A stretch of 64,000 bases of DNA from Flagellimonas beolgyonensis. GTDB lineage: Bacteria > Bacteroidota > Bacteroidia > Flavobacteriales > Flavobacteriaceae. Shown here in pieces: positions 36,293 to 46,338 of the stretch; the first letter of the stretch is position 1, and every line of letters starts with the position of its first letter. The DNA lies in the NCBI RefSeq assembly GCF_003992615.1, contig NZ_RZMY01000002.1, forward strand, positions 2,501 to 66,500. Direction: 5' to 3'. A program made the translations under genes and the position numbers. Under the pieces are notes generated by a model. That model searched no databases. It saw nothing but the letters and a program-made list of their open reading frames with translations, and was not told the DNA's origin.

Positions 36293-39070
36293 TTAAAACG
36301 TGATCAGAAAGTTGGAAAGGTTGTCCGAACTGTCCATATCCAATTTCTTTCGCAACCTGTACCGATGTATCTCCACACCGCGTACAGAGATAGCCATCAA
36401 TGGAGCAATTTCCTTTGTGGAAAGGTTCATTTTTAGATATGCGCAAAGTTTAAGATCTTTCGGTGTGAGGGTTGGATAGGCTTTTAGCAGTCGTTCAAAG
36501 AAATCGTCATGCAGTTCCTTAAAATTAACTTCGAACCTTTTCCAGTCTTCGGTATCTTCAATGGAGTTGTTCAGTTTTTTGATGAATGACCGATAACGTT
36601 GTGAATTGGAGAACTTGTCCTTGTTCACCAACAACATGTTCTTCAGTTCCAATATCATTTCATTTTTCTTGGCAATGTTCAACGTGGTACTCGCCAATTC
36701 GTTCTGTTTCAATCGGACTTCATTGGCTAGTTCTTCTTTTTCCAACTTGGCCATACGTTCCTGCTGCTCCTTCTCCATTTGGGCCTGTATTTCGGCCTGT
36801 TTCCTTACTAGTTTTCTACGATTGTAAGCGCGAACCATAAAAACCAATCCCACAGCCAGTGCAAAATACAGTAACATGCTATACCATGATAGATACCATG
36901 GTGGAGCAACCTGAAACCTCAACACACTTGGGCTTGATAGAGTATTGTCCATACCCGCAGTATACACCCTGAAGGTATAATCGCCAAATGGTAGGTTTTG
37001 AAAATTGATAAAGCCATTTTCGGCATATTCGGAGTAAGTTTTGGGTCCATCCAATTCAAAGTAATAGTTTGGTGCCATATAACTTGGAGCCGCTACCTCT
37101 ATGGAGAGGGATTGCGAATAACGATTGGGCACCAAAATAGTTTCCCCGTTGATCATGTGCCTATTCTTTTGATCGCGAAATACGACCAAATCTGGCGAAG
37201 GCAATACTTCTTCCGTCCATTCCGATCGCAGTTTTAGGTCATTGATCTTGGCAAAGCCATCGGTTAAGGTGATGTAAGCGGTGCTGTCATTGATTTTGAT
37301 CACATTTTGTGAGTCGGGAGCCAACCGTTCCCGCAGGGGCACGTCAGCAATGACCAAGCTATCCTTTTTTAAATCGGTATGAATTATGGCCTTGTCATTC
37401 GCAGCATCCACAAACCAATAATACGTGTCATCAAAGAACAAAAGTTCCTTGTTTTCATAGTCCTTGAATTCCGTAAAAGGAATAATGCTGTCGTCAATGG
37501 GGTTATAACGATACCATTTGCCCTCACTATTGACCACGATATGGTTCTTGATGTTGTATACTTTCGCATTAAAGGCACTTGGTACTTCTGGACCTTGAAA
37601 TTCTTGAATCCTTGCAATTTTGTCGTACCCTTCGTCAAAATGAATCCGATAATAGCCTTTGTAGGGATGGGCCGCCCATACAATGTTCGGGGTTTCAAAA
37701 CACAATTGTTTTACTGGAAAATCCAAACCATCAATCTTATGGATGTTCCACTCACCGCCTGGGGTCTTCACAAATTTGAACAATCCGTTATAGGTGCCCT
37801 GTACATAGGTTGCTACTTGGTCGGGCACTTTTATGAGCTGATAGCCACCTGCGGCGCTGCTCAACTCCTCAAAACTATTTTCGGTAACCTTGTAGGTCCC
37901 TGTATTATGGCCGCAAAGCAACTCGCCTTCCAATACGACCAATTCCCATACGTGATCTTGGGAACCTTCCACAAATTTCAGTTGGTTACCATCAAAATAA
38001 AAGACACCCGTGTTACTGCCCAAAAACAACTTTCCTTTGTACCAAGCCACATCATAGACCATACCCAAGGTTCCAGAGTAATCGGTATAATAAGTAATCG
38101 GATTGTTCAACCGAACACGTGCAATTCCATTGTCCAGCCCCAACCATAATTGATCTTTGAACAACAATAGCGAAAGAACCGTATTGTTCTCCAGTCCCGA
38201 CTCCCTATTTAAAACCCTGAATTGTCCAGTATTGGTATCATAGAGATACATGCCATTTTTAATGGAACCAAAACCCAATTGCCCTTTGCCCAGCAAAGCA
38301 ATTTTGTTCAATTGGTGCTGTTTAAGTTCTTCGTTGATTCTGTTTGCCCAGGGTTCCACGTTATGCCCATCAAATAAAAAGCATCCGTTTAATTTGGTGC
38401 CCACCAATAATTTATCATTGAAGACCACCATATCCGTAACCGTCTTTCCAAGCAATCGGTCCTGGATAGGCAGTGGTTTCAATGTATTGTCCTTCACCTC
38501 AAACAATCCCAAAGTACCGCCTGCAACTATAAGTTTTCCTTGAAATTCAATAAAATCAGAAACAACGTGAGGAGGATCCACAACTTGGATTTCTTCACCG
38601 TTGTATGCATATATTGCCGAAAAAGAACGAAACAGGACCTTGCCATCCATGGAAGGAAAAATTTCCCAAAACTCCTCGCTGGTAAAAACATGATTTTGGA
38701 TCAAATGGGTCAAAGAGTTGTATTCCAATTTGCCATATCCATTTTTGATCCAATAACCAAATTCCTCATAGGAGCCCGTATACACGCGATCTCCAATACA
38801 TTCCACCGAACGGATAATGGTATTGTTGGGCAATTTATTGAGTGTCCATTGTTCACCATTGAAGTGCAACAAACCCTGATTATTGGCTGCAAAAAGCTCC
38901 CCATTTTCATTGACGGATACATCCCAGTTTTTACTGGCTCCCTTATATTCCGACAAGCTGTAATTGTAAATGGGAGGCAATAAATTTTGACCGAAAATTA
39001 ATATTGGTAAAAAAACAATGAGAATATGAAGGCATTTACAAAACCTAATTTCAATCTTGCCTCTATTCAT
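36293..39070 (-). CDS. PUL sensor-regulator: propeller, Y_Y_Y, transmembrane segment, LuxR-type HTH
   Basis: This 925-residue one-component regulator has a signal/anchor sequence (about 8-28) and a large periplasmic sensor of repeated propeller blades (about 30-680). A Y_Y_Y-type domain follows (about 690-750, ending FGDYTFRVYTAG). Then come one transmembrane helix (WYLSWYSMLLYFALAVGLVFM), a charged coiled coil (about 780-840) and a C-terminal LuxR-type HTH with LTPKDLKLCAYLKMNLSTKEIAPLM. It lacks histidine kinase and receiver domains, so ligand binding outside is probably passed directly to the DNA-binding domain, as in SusR-like proteins. It lies upstream of susC on the same strand. Confidence 0.9.
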   Translation of the reverse strand: MNRGKIEIRFCKCLHILIVFLPILIFGQNLLPPIYNYSLSEYKGASKNWDVSVNENGELFAANNQGLLHFNGEQWTLNKLPNNTIIRSVECIGDRVYTGSYEEFGYWIKNGYGKLEYNSLTHLIQNHVFTSEEFWEIFPSMDGKVLFRSFSAIYAYNGEEIQVVDPPHVVSDFIEFQGKLIVAGGTLGLFEVKDNTLKPLPIQDRLLGKTVTDMVVFNDKLLVGTKLNGCFLFDGHNVEPWANRINEELKQHQLNKIALLGKGQLGFGSIKNGMYLYDTNTGQFRVLNRESGLENNTVLSLLLFKDQLWLGLDNGIARVRLNNPITYYTDYSGTLGMVYDVAWYKGKLFLGSNTGVFYFDGNQLKFVEGSQDHVWELVVLEGELLCGHNTGTYKVTENSFEELSSAAGGYQLIKVPDQVATYVQGTYNGLFKFVKTPGGEWNIHKIDGLDFPVKQLCFETPNIVWAAHPYKGYYRIHFDEGYDKIARIQEFQGPEVPSAFNAKVYNIKNHIVVNSEGKWYRYNPIDDSIIPFTEFKDYENKELLFFDDTYYWFVDAANDKAIIHTDLKKDSLVIADVPLRERLAPDSQNVIKINDSTAYITLTDGFAKINDLKLRSEWTEEVLPSPDLVVFRDQKNRHMINGETILVPNRYSQSLSIEVAAPSYMAPNYYFELDGPKTYSEYAENGFINFQNLPFGDYTFRVYTAGMDNTLSSPSVLRFQVAPPWYLSWYSMLLYFALAVGLVFMVRAYNRRKLVRKQAEIQAQMEKEQQERMAKLEKEELANEVRLKQNELASTTLNIAKKNEMILELKNMLLVNKDKFSNSQRYRSFIKKLNNSIEDTEDWKRFEVNFKELHDDFFERLLKAYPTLTPKDLKLCAYLKMNLSTKEIAPLMAISVRGVEIHRYRLRKKLDMDSSDNLSNFLITF

Positions 39071-39449
39071 TTTCCTTTATTTATTTTCGATTTATTAAAC
39101 AAAATTAATGATATCATATCAAAACATTGATGGTAGCACTTTTAACTCAAATAATTTGTGCTCGTAATTTAAAAACCCTGAGATTCTCTTTATAGGATTT
39201 TTTATTTTCTTCCATCCCTTCAAAAAAATCCTAATCCCGTTACTCCTTGCAAAACCTTGTAGCTAATTGCAAACCTTCACTTTATTGCTGCTTTTGCTTC
39301 ATTTTCCTTTGTAAGAAACCCATGCTTTTTGTCGATACACCCTTATGAGTGCTGCATTCACAACAAATATTTAGATAAGCTTCCTATCCCTGTTATTTTT
39401 GACCAATTCAACAAGCGCGTAGCAAACACTATTAAAAGTAACCCCAACC
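39071..39449. other. Divergent intergenic region
   Basis: This 379-bp AT-rich interval separates the PUL regulator (-) from the large secreted protein (+). It contains the likely promoter of the latter (39368-39399). I see no RNA gene, conserved frame or clear repeat in the rest. Confidence 0.5.
39368..39399 (+). promoter_or_regulatory. Promoter of the large secreted protein gene
   Basis: TTTA (39368-39371), a 20-bp spacer and TATTTTTG (39392-39399) fit the Bacteroidota consensus, with one mismatch in the -33 element. The leader to the ATG at 39450 would be about 45 nt. Confidence 0.55.
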
Positions 39450-42400
39450 ATGAAGCATTCCGTATCGATTCTTCTTGTTTTCTTTTCCCTATCCATTTCC
39501 CAATTGATGGGACAGGAAACTTTTAGGGATAATTTCACCACTGCTTCCTATTCCAATAATGATGGTACGCAAAACTTTGCTACGGATTGGACCGAAAGTG
39601 GGGACACCGACCTTGGACCAAATGGAAACTATATCTACATCACCAATGGCAGGTTGTATTTCTACTATCTGTGGGGCGAAAGTATCACCAGAGAAGCCAA
39701 TTTAGGTGGTGCCACGGCAGGAACACTCTCCTTTTCATGGAGAACTTCCGGTTTAACAGGGAGTAAATCGTTACAAGTGGAGATATCGAACAATGGGGGT
39801 GCAAGTTTTACCACCTTGGGAACAGTTAGTGGCAATAACAATACAGGAAACTTTTCGACCAACATCAATGCCTATCTCTCCACCAACACGGTGGTTCGTT
39901 TCCGAAAATCCGGCAACAACTGGGACAATAACGATACAGCCTATATTGACAACTTCTTGATTTCCGTTGATCAATTGAGACCTTCTGTGAAAGTGGAAGA
40001 TGTTGCCGTTGATGAAACCATCGGTTCCGTGGTGCTCACGGTAACCCATGATGGTGCAGCAGCCTCCGGTCCATTTACCGTAAATTATACAACTGTAGAC
40101 GGTTCGGCCACAGCTGGTTCGGATTATACCTTGACCACTGGCACATTGAGTTTTAGTGGGGTTTCTGGAGATACGGATACGATTACCATTCCGATTACTG
40201 ACGATGGCATTGTTGAGGATACCGAGACCTTTGGCATTCAATTTACAAGTTCATCAGATGGCACAGTCGATATTTCAGACACAGCTACGGTAACAATCAA
40301 CTCCCAAATACCTTATAACCAGCCATTGACGTTGTACGAGCAATTTGCAGGTTATGTGGATTATACCTCAACTGGGGGCACATTTAGAACAGCGGATAAC
40401 AACACCGACCCCTGTGCCATTACGAACACCTCATCTGGCACCTTGTTATCGAACATTCCTGCCACGGCCACCATTGAAAAAGCGTATTTATATTGGGCAC
40501 ATTCCAGCTACACAACAGACTCCAATATTACTTTCGAAGGTCAAAATGTGTCTGCAAATCTCATATATGAATCTGGTATTGTGGGTCGTACGTTCTTTGG
40601 CTACGTGAGTGATGTCACCTCCATTATTCAAGGAATTGGGGCGGCCAATTTGCCAACCACTACTTTTGATGTTACTGATTTGACCATTGACAACACCAAC
40701 GATTTTTGTTCCACAGCCACGGTTTTGGGCGGTTGGTCCTTGATGATTTTTTACGAGGACAGTTCCCTGCCAGCGGCCAATATCAACCTTTACCTAGGTT
40801 TTGACGGTTTGAGCAACGCGGGCAACTCCTTTACCTTGGATTCCTTTTTTGCGATAGCCGGTTCCGGCTCGAAAGCATCCTTCCTTTCTTGGGAAGGTGA
40901 TGCCACCTTGAACGGCTCCAGTGCAGGTTCCACCAATCCGGAAGAACTTTCCATCACCAACCAAGCAGGCACCAATTTTGTGCTTTCAGGCGATGGGGGC
41001 AACCCAGGAAACAATGCCTATAACTCAACAGCATACGATAATACCCAATCACCCATAGTGAACATCAATACCTTGCACGGTGTGGACTGGGATACTTTTG
41101 ACATTTCAAGCTACATTGCCCCAACGGACACCCAAGTTACGGCCAATGTGGATGTAGGGCAGGATTTTGTAATATCCAATGCCGTGGTATTGAAAGTACC
41201 ATCCAACTTAGTGACTGGATATGTATTCGAAGATATTAATTACCCAGGCGGGGCTGGTCGCAGTCGAGCCACAGCCTCAGGCGTTGGTATCCCTGGTGTT
41301 ACCGTTGAACTTTACAACAACGCAAACACCTTGGTCAATACAACTACTACCAATGCCAATGGTCAATATGTATTCGGTGGTATGGCCGATGGCACCTATA
41401 GCATTCGTGTGGTGAACAGCACCGTGACCTCATCAAGGGGCGGCGGTTCTGCCTGTTCCACCTGTGTGCCCGTGCAGACCTTTAGGACCTTCAATACAGG
41501 CGCTGGAAACACGGCAGTTACCAACGAAGTGGGCGGAACCAATCCTTCACAAGTAGATGCTGCCGCAGGCACGATCACTGGAGCGCAATCGGTATCCCAA
41601 GTATCATTGGCGAGTAACGGTGTGGTGGGCATCGATTTTGGGTTTAATTTCAATACCATCGTCAACACCAATGAAGATGGACAGGGCTCTTTGGAACAGT
41701 TTATCGTCAACGCAAACAATCTGGACGAAACGGGTCTTGATATTGAACCTAACGGCATTTTTGATCCAGCTGCAGGTGATGATACCTCCATATTTATGAT
41801 TCCCACTTCCAGCGATCCTTTGGGAAGAACGGTTGATGCGAATTACACCAGTGGCTACTTTGATATCTTCATCAGTAATGGCAATCCCTTATCGGATATC
41901 ACTTCCGACAACACCAAAATTGACGGACGTACCCAAACCGCCTATTCCGGCGACACCAATTCCGGAACTATTGGTGCTGGTGGTACAGCAGTGGGCACTT
42001 CAGCAGTTGCATTGCCCGACTATGACCGGCCAGAAATACAAGTGCACCGTAATGGAGGAGATGTGTTCATTACCAATGCAACCAATGTATCCATCCGAAA
42101 TATATCGGTCTATGCCAATAACAATTCAGGTATTCGAATCGACGGAGGTGACCTTTCCATAATGGAAAACCTGATAGGTGTAAATGCATTGGGGGCCAAT
42201 GCCGGAAATATTATTCTAGGCGTTGAAAACTCGGGTGGAAACATTACCGTGGATGGAAATTACATCGCCACAAATACCGATTCGGGAATTTATATAGGTG
42301 CAGGAACATCCAATGTGATACAGAATAACCATATTACGTCCAATGGGGATGCAGCTTGTGACGATAACATCAATATCAACTCAGGTAGTGGCATTGTTAT

Positions 42401-43196
42401 TCAACATAACTTAATCGAAAACGCGGCCTCTCTCGGTATCGATGCAGCCTCTTCCTCCGGCAATCTTATTATCAGTGAAAATACGATTACGGGTTCTGGT
42501 CAAAATGGCGGCAACTGTGGTGGTGGACCTGAAAACATGGGTATTGAACTGGCTGGGAACAATTCGCAGATCACCAACAATGTAATCCATTCCAACGGAG
42601 GTGCTGGGCTTACCACTACAGGATCGGGCACAGGAAATCTTTTCAGCCAAAACTCCTTTTACGCCAATGGTACAGCTGGCGCTGCACTGGGCATTGACCT
42701 CAATGGGGATGGGGTAACCTTGAACGATTCAGGAGATGTGGATACCGGTTCGAACAGTCTTATCAATTTCCCAGCAATACAAAACGCCTTTATTTCTGCC
42801 GGCAATATTGTTATTTCGGGTTGGTCCCGACCTGGTGCCACCTTGGAGTTTTTCTTAACGGACATCAATGAAGGATCAGCTGCTACCGGAGATAACCAAT
42901 TGGGAAATACCCAAGATTATGGCGAAGGACAAATCTATATTGGCAGTGCAGTGGAAGGTAGTGGTTCCGATCAAGATGGTACTTCTTCTTCCTACACCGA
43001 TGTGGATGGAAATACGGATAACACCAACCGATTCCAATTTTCCATATCCCTACCGCCGGGTACAATTTTGGGAGAAACCATTACTGCAACAGCGACACTT
43101 TCCAACTCGACCTCGGAATTCGCTCCTTTGATGACACTTAAGGTTAGCACCATAATAACCAATAGAAGAATCACCTACAGGGTAAATCCGAATTAA
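39450..43196 (+). CDS. Large secreted multidomain surface protein (Calx-beta, SdrD_B, beta-helix)
   Basis: A signal peptide (about 1-21) begins this 1248-residue secreted protein. An N-terminal jellyroll-like region (about 25-170) is followed by a Calx-beta domain (about 180-285, DETIGSVVLTVTHDG ... DDGIVEDTE). Next comes a region with AYLYWAHSSYTTDSN and GGWSLMIFYED (about 300-575), then an SdrD_B-type Cna-like domain (about 590-665, VTGYVFEDINYPG). After that lies a long parallel beta-helix (about 860-1090, repeated NNVIHSNGG-type turns) and a C-terminal sheet. The last residues are ITNRRITYRVNPN. No classical T9SS C-terminal domain is recognised. It is probably an adhesin or matrix protein; function is unknown. 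It stands alone, divergent from the PUL regulator. Confidence 0.8.
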   Translation: MKHSVSILLVFFSLSISQLMGQETFRDNFTTASYSNNDGTQNFATDWTESGDTDLGPNGNYIYITNGRLYFYYLWGESITREANLGGATAGTLSFSWRTSGLTGSKSLQVEISNNGGASFTTLGTVSGNNNTGNFSTNINAYLSTNTVVRFRKSGNNWDNNDTAYIDNFLISVDQLRPSVKVEDVAVDETIGSVVLTVTHDGAAASGPFTVNYTTVDGSATAGSDYTLTTGTLSFSGVSGDTDTITIPITDDGIVEDTETFGIQFTSSSDGTVDISDTATVTINSQIPYNQPLTLYEQFAGYVDYTSTGGTFRTADNNTDPCAITNTSSGTLLSNIPATATIEKAYLYWAHSSYTTDSNITFEGQNVSANLIYESGIVGRTFFGYVSDVTSIIQGIGAANLPTTTFDVTDLTIDNTNDFCSTATVLGGWSLMIFYEDSSLPAANINLYLGFDGLSNAGNSFTLDSFFAIAGSGSKASFLSWEGDATLNGSSAGSTNPEELSITNQAGTNFVLSGDGGNPGNNAYNSTAYDNTQSPIVNINTLHGVDWDTFDISSYIAPTDTQVTANVDVGQDFVISNAVVLKVPSNLVTGYVFEDINYPGGAGRSRATASGVGIPGVTVELYNNANTLVNTTTTNANGQYVFGGMADGTYSIRVVNSTVTSSRGGGSACSTCVPVQTFRTFNTGAGNTAVTNEVGGTNPSQVDAAAGTITGAQSVSQVSLASNGVVGIDFGFNFNTIVNTNEDGQGSLEQFIVNANNLDETGLDIEPNGIFDPAAGDDTSIFMIPTSSDPLGRTVDANYTSGYFDIFISNGNPLSDITSDNTKIDGRTQTAYSGDTNSGTIGAGGTAVGTSAVALPDYDRPEIQVHRNGGDVFITNATNVSIRNISVYANNNSGIRIDGGDLSIMENLIGVNALGANAGNIILGVENSGGNITVDGNYIATNTDSGIYIGAGTSNVIQNNHITSNGDAACDDNININSGSGIVIQHNLIENAASLGIDAASSSGNLIISENTITGSGQNGGNCGGGPENMGIELAGNNSQITNNVIHSNGGAGLTTTGSGTGNLFSQNSFYANGTAGAALGIDLNGDGVTLNDSGDVDTGSNSLINFPAIQNAFISAGNIVISGWSRPGATLEFFLTDINEGSAATGDNQLGNTQDYGEGQIYIGSAVEGSGSDQDGTSSSYTDVDGNTDNTNRFQFSISLPPGTILGETITATATLSNSTSEFAPLMTLKVSTIITNRRITYRVNPN

Positions 43197-43227
43197 ACCA
43201 CGCAACGAATCAAAACTCATCTTAAGG

Positions 43228-44988
43228 TTATTCGACCACAAGCATACTTTTGGAAAAAATGGGTTTCCCATAGGAAGTAAATCCATCTAGGATTACCTCA
43301 AACTCACCAGTTAGGTCCGAAGTGAAAAATTCGAATTGCATATCGGTTTCCCCAACTTCCACATGGGGCTGCCAATAAAGCAATCTTCGATAATCGGGAA
43401 CGTTGTCCAAGGTGCTATCCCCAATATTGTATTGTTGGTTAAAATAGTTTTTTGGGCGCTGTGGCACCTTGATTGGCGCTTTAACCCCATTGATCGGTTC
43501 ATATACATTGTAATAATCACCATCAATGGTTTCCAAACGAACGGTCCCCTGATAGGTTTTCTCGCCCAATTTGACCTTATCCTGGTTTACCCTAATGGTT
43601 CTGATCAATCGTGCATCAAAATCCCTTAACATACTATGATCGGGAATAAAAATTCCATCCAACAATACCAGTGCAGGTGTTTGAATGAATTCCTCCCTGT
43701 AATCCTCAGATTTTTGGGTAACATGTATATAATCGGGACCATCCCCATTGTTTCGGAAACCGACATAACTCAATATTTCGACCATGGTCTCTTCCAAGGT
43801 TCGGAATCGGGTATATTCATCCAAATGGAAAGATACAAAGTTGGGCAGTTCTTTTAGAGTAGTTGTTTTTTCGACCACTACAGAGTCGGGTTTGACTGAA
43901 AAGAATTGATTTTCAACCTGATTATGAATACTTCGTTGTTTAATGACATCGGCATAATCGGGTTGAAGTTTAAAATTGCCAAAACTGAGTCCGGTGACAT
44001 CCATTTTTTTGGACTCACCATATTCAAACTGAAGTGCTTCATCGCCGTTGGATTGAATAAAAACCTGTGGTATCTTATAATCAACCGATGCATATACATA
44101 AAATTCACCATTATCATCTGTTGTAGTCGATTCGAGAAAATAAGGATCTCCAGGAATTGACATGACCACCTCTTGACCCTTGGCAGGCTCCTTTGTGTCA
44201 TAAGATATGGCCTTTCCAAAAAACAACTCCCCTTGTTGTTCGGGCAAGAAAACATAATCACCCACATTTTTGGTAATCGTTTTATCGACATTCAGGTAGG
44301 CCAGACCATAATCCATGGCGTTTTGCGGGGGTGGCACAGCAAACTCTGACTTCTTCTGTATCCTAATGGAATAATTTCCCTTTGCTAATGCACCCTTGTA
44401 GTTTTTTAGGATAAAACAGACTTTTTCACGGGTCCCAAAATTCCTTTGTTCAAATCGGATTTGGACGGTTGTCGAATCCATTTTAAGCTCCCTATCCATT
44501 TTGGCATTGGTTTGCACCAACTCGTTCTTTCCCAATACATTGCTTTGATCCACCTGATAGGGATTGATGATCACCAAATCATCCTTGAAAATTTGTTTCG
44601 TTCCGCTGTTTTTCATCCATTGTGTATACCCCAACAACTTATAATTACCGGAAGGCACATCTGTATTGATGAAAAAATCGCCTTGGGAAAGCCCATCAGT
44701 CAACGGAATTTTTTGTTCCAGCAAATAGTCACCTTTGTCATTTACCAAGGCCACATAACCCACTCGGCTAATAGCACTGAACTTATTGCTTTGGGTATTG
44801 AAACAATACATGGCATATTTGAGGTATTCGCCCACAAACACCAATGGCCCGGTATGGTGCACATACACTTTTTCCTGTGGCAGCTTTTTTAGGTTCACCA
44901 GGTCCTTGGCGTCTTTGATCACGTACTGGGAATGTGCGGCATGTGCGACAAGCATGGTCACGCCTAAAAAAATCAACAGTTTTTTCAT
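43228..44988 (-). CDS. Secreted MG2-like protein with a TonB-plug-like C-terminal segment
   Basis: This 586-residue protein has a signal peptide (about 1-20). Beta-sandwich domains of the macroglobulin/MG2 type follow, with KVYVHHTGPLVFVGEYLKYAMYCFN (39-63) and YKLLGYTQWMKNSG. The C-terminal part (about 395-500) resembles a TonB-receptor plug: RTLEETMVEILSYVGFRNN, then ALVLLDGIFIPDHSMLRDFD, then RLIRTIRVNQ. No barrel follows it. It is the third gene of a block with a TonB-dependent receptor and a DUF4249 lipoprotein and is probably periplasmic or outer-membrane associated. The biochemical role is unknown. Confidence 0.75.
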   Translation of the reverse strand: MKKLLIFLGVTMLVAHAAHSQYVIKDAKDLVNLKKLPQEKVYVHHTGPLVFVGEYLKYAMYCFNTQSNKFSAISRVGYVALVNDKGDYLLEQKIPLTDGLSQGDFFINTDVPSGNYKLLGYTQWMKNSGTKQIFKDDLVIINPYQVDQSNVLGKNELVQTNAKMDRELKMDSTTVQIRFEQRNFGTREKVCFILKNYKGALAKGNYSIRIQKKSEFAVPPPQNAMDYGLAYLNVDKTITKNVGDYVFLPEQQGELFFGKAISYDTKEPAKGQEVVMSIPGDPYFLESTTTDDNGEFYVYASVDYKIPQVFIQSNGDEALQFEYGESKKMDVTGLSFGNFKLQPDYADVIKQRSIHNQVENQFFSVKPDSVVVEKTTTLKELPNFVSFHLDEYTRFRTLEETMVEILSYVGFRNNGDGPDYIHVTQKSEDYREEFIQTPALVLLDGIFIPDHSMLRDFDARLIRTIRVNQDKVKLGEKTYQGTVRLETIDGDYYNVYEPINGVKAPIKVPQRPKNYFNQQYNIGDSTLDNVPDYRRLLYWQPHVEVGETDMQFEFFTSDLTGEFEVILDGFTSYGKPIFSKSMLVVE

Positions 44989-45006
44989 TTTTTTTGTTCC
45001 ATAACT

Positions 45007-46338
45007 TTAATCCACCCAAAAATCAGGTCTAACATTATCGCCAAGTGTAGTGCAATCCCCGCAAATTCGGGGTGTAAAAATATAAGGTCCGGGGCAACCT
45101 GCCTGCAATCCATAATCTTCTGAATAATCATCATAATAATTGATCAGGCCCAAGTCTACCTGTTCAATAACGGATTGGGGGCAACTGTTACTTCCCAAAG
45201 AATTATCACAATAGGATTTATGACTTTCGGGCGAAGATGTGAGATAACAATTAAAGGCATAGGGCCTTGTATCCTCCTCGCCTGGAAAAAAATCTTCAAA
45301 ATTGAAAAAGAGCCGTTGTTCCGATACTCCAACCGCTTCCACATAACCCAGTACATTTTCACCAATTCCGTCCTTTCGGTGCATGTTGGCATAGATGGAA
45401 CCTGGTTGCACTTGGGAAAATATGTCTTCCGAACCTGAAATTTTATTTAATACTTCATAAAAAGAGAAAGCTTCCGGTGCCTGAACATATTGTTTTAAAA
45501 GTATGCTATACCGATGGGCCAAAATAAAATTGTCGCGAGTTATAAAACGCACCAATTTTCGTGAAATACCGGTAGCAGGATTTCCCGCCGTACTAAATTG
45601 ATCTATGGCATTGGATGAGATGGTGTTATAGCATACTTGGTTTTCTTTGGTTCTATCCAAAATTTGAAGATCATAGGTCGGTTGGGGTAAGGCACAAGGG
45701 TCATAATTGGTGAGCACAAAATCTTTTTCGGCCCAATAAGGCGCTACAATCTTATAGGTTTCATCATAGGCATACCTGTAAAAGCTTGCATTGCCCTGCA
45801 AAGGAGCGCTGTCAGCATAAATGGCCACACCTTCAACCCCGTCATCATTGACCGATTTTTCCGCATAAATACCTGTTATTTCCGACGTACCCGTTACAAG
45901 CAATGGGTCAGAAATATATTCGGTTCCGTTACTCGTGGTTATTTCCAAGGCATAATCCACACCAAATTGGAGACCGAACTGGGTATTGGATAGGTATTCG
46001 CCATCCCTTCCCTCGAAAAAGGGAAATTGATCGCCATTGCTACCCACAACCCGGATAGTTGCCCCCTTTTCCACATTCACCGTATCGAAGGGTCGGGATC
46101 CCAAAGGGATAATGGGATTATACAGCGTATCCGTTTGCAAATCCAAACGAATATCACTTCGGCTCAAATATACAGTTTGGGTCTGGACCTTATCGGTAAG
46201 TACAGCTTCCACTACCAACATGCCCTGTTCTTCAACATCGGCCAAGGTCTCAATATCCAACTCTTCAATGCATGCGACCAATGATGTTGCGATCACTAAG
46301 AACAAAATAAATCGATATAAATATTTCCTCACCTTCAT
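45007..46338 (-). CDS. DUF4249 family lipoprotein
   Basis: This 443-residue lipoprotein (Cys23 in SLVACIEEL) matches DUF4249. Its N-terminal beta domain contains LVVEAVLTDKVQTQTVYLSRS, followed by a mostly beta body with several Cys residues near the C-terminus (CPQSV, GCPGPY, CGDC). Family members occur almost only in Bacteroidota, next to TonB-dependent receptors with an STN domain. Its ATG shares a base with the receptor's stop (TGATG), so production of the two is coupled. By position it could be a surface partner of the receptor, similar to SusD for SusC. That is inference. Confidence 0.85.
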   Translation of the reverse strand: MKVRKYLYRFILFLVIATSLVACIEELDIETLADVEEQGMLVVEAVLTDKVQTQTVYLSRSDIRLDLQTDTLYNPIIPLGSRPFDTVNVEKGATIRVVGSNGDQFPFFEGRDGEYLSNTQFGLQFGVDYALEITTSNGTEYISDPLLVTGTSEITGIYAEKSVNDDGVEGVAIYADSAPLQGNASFYRYAYDETYKIVAPYWAEKDFVLTNYDPCALPQPTYDLQILDRTKENQVCYNTISSNAIDQFSTAGNPATGISRKLVRFITRDNFILAHRYSILLKQYVQAPEAFSFYEVLNKISGSEDIFSQVQPGSIYANMHRKDGIGENVLGYVEAVGVSEQRLFFNFEDFFPGEEDTRPYAFNCYLTSSPESHKSYCDNSLGSNSCPQSVIEQVDLGLINYYDDYSEDYGLQAGCPGPYIFTPRICGDCTTLGDNVRPDFWVD

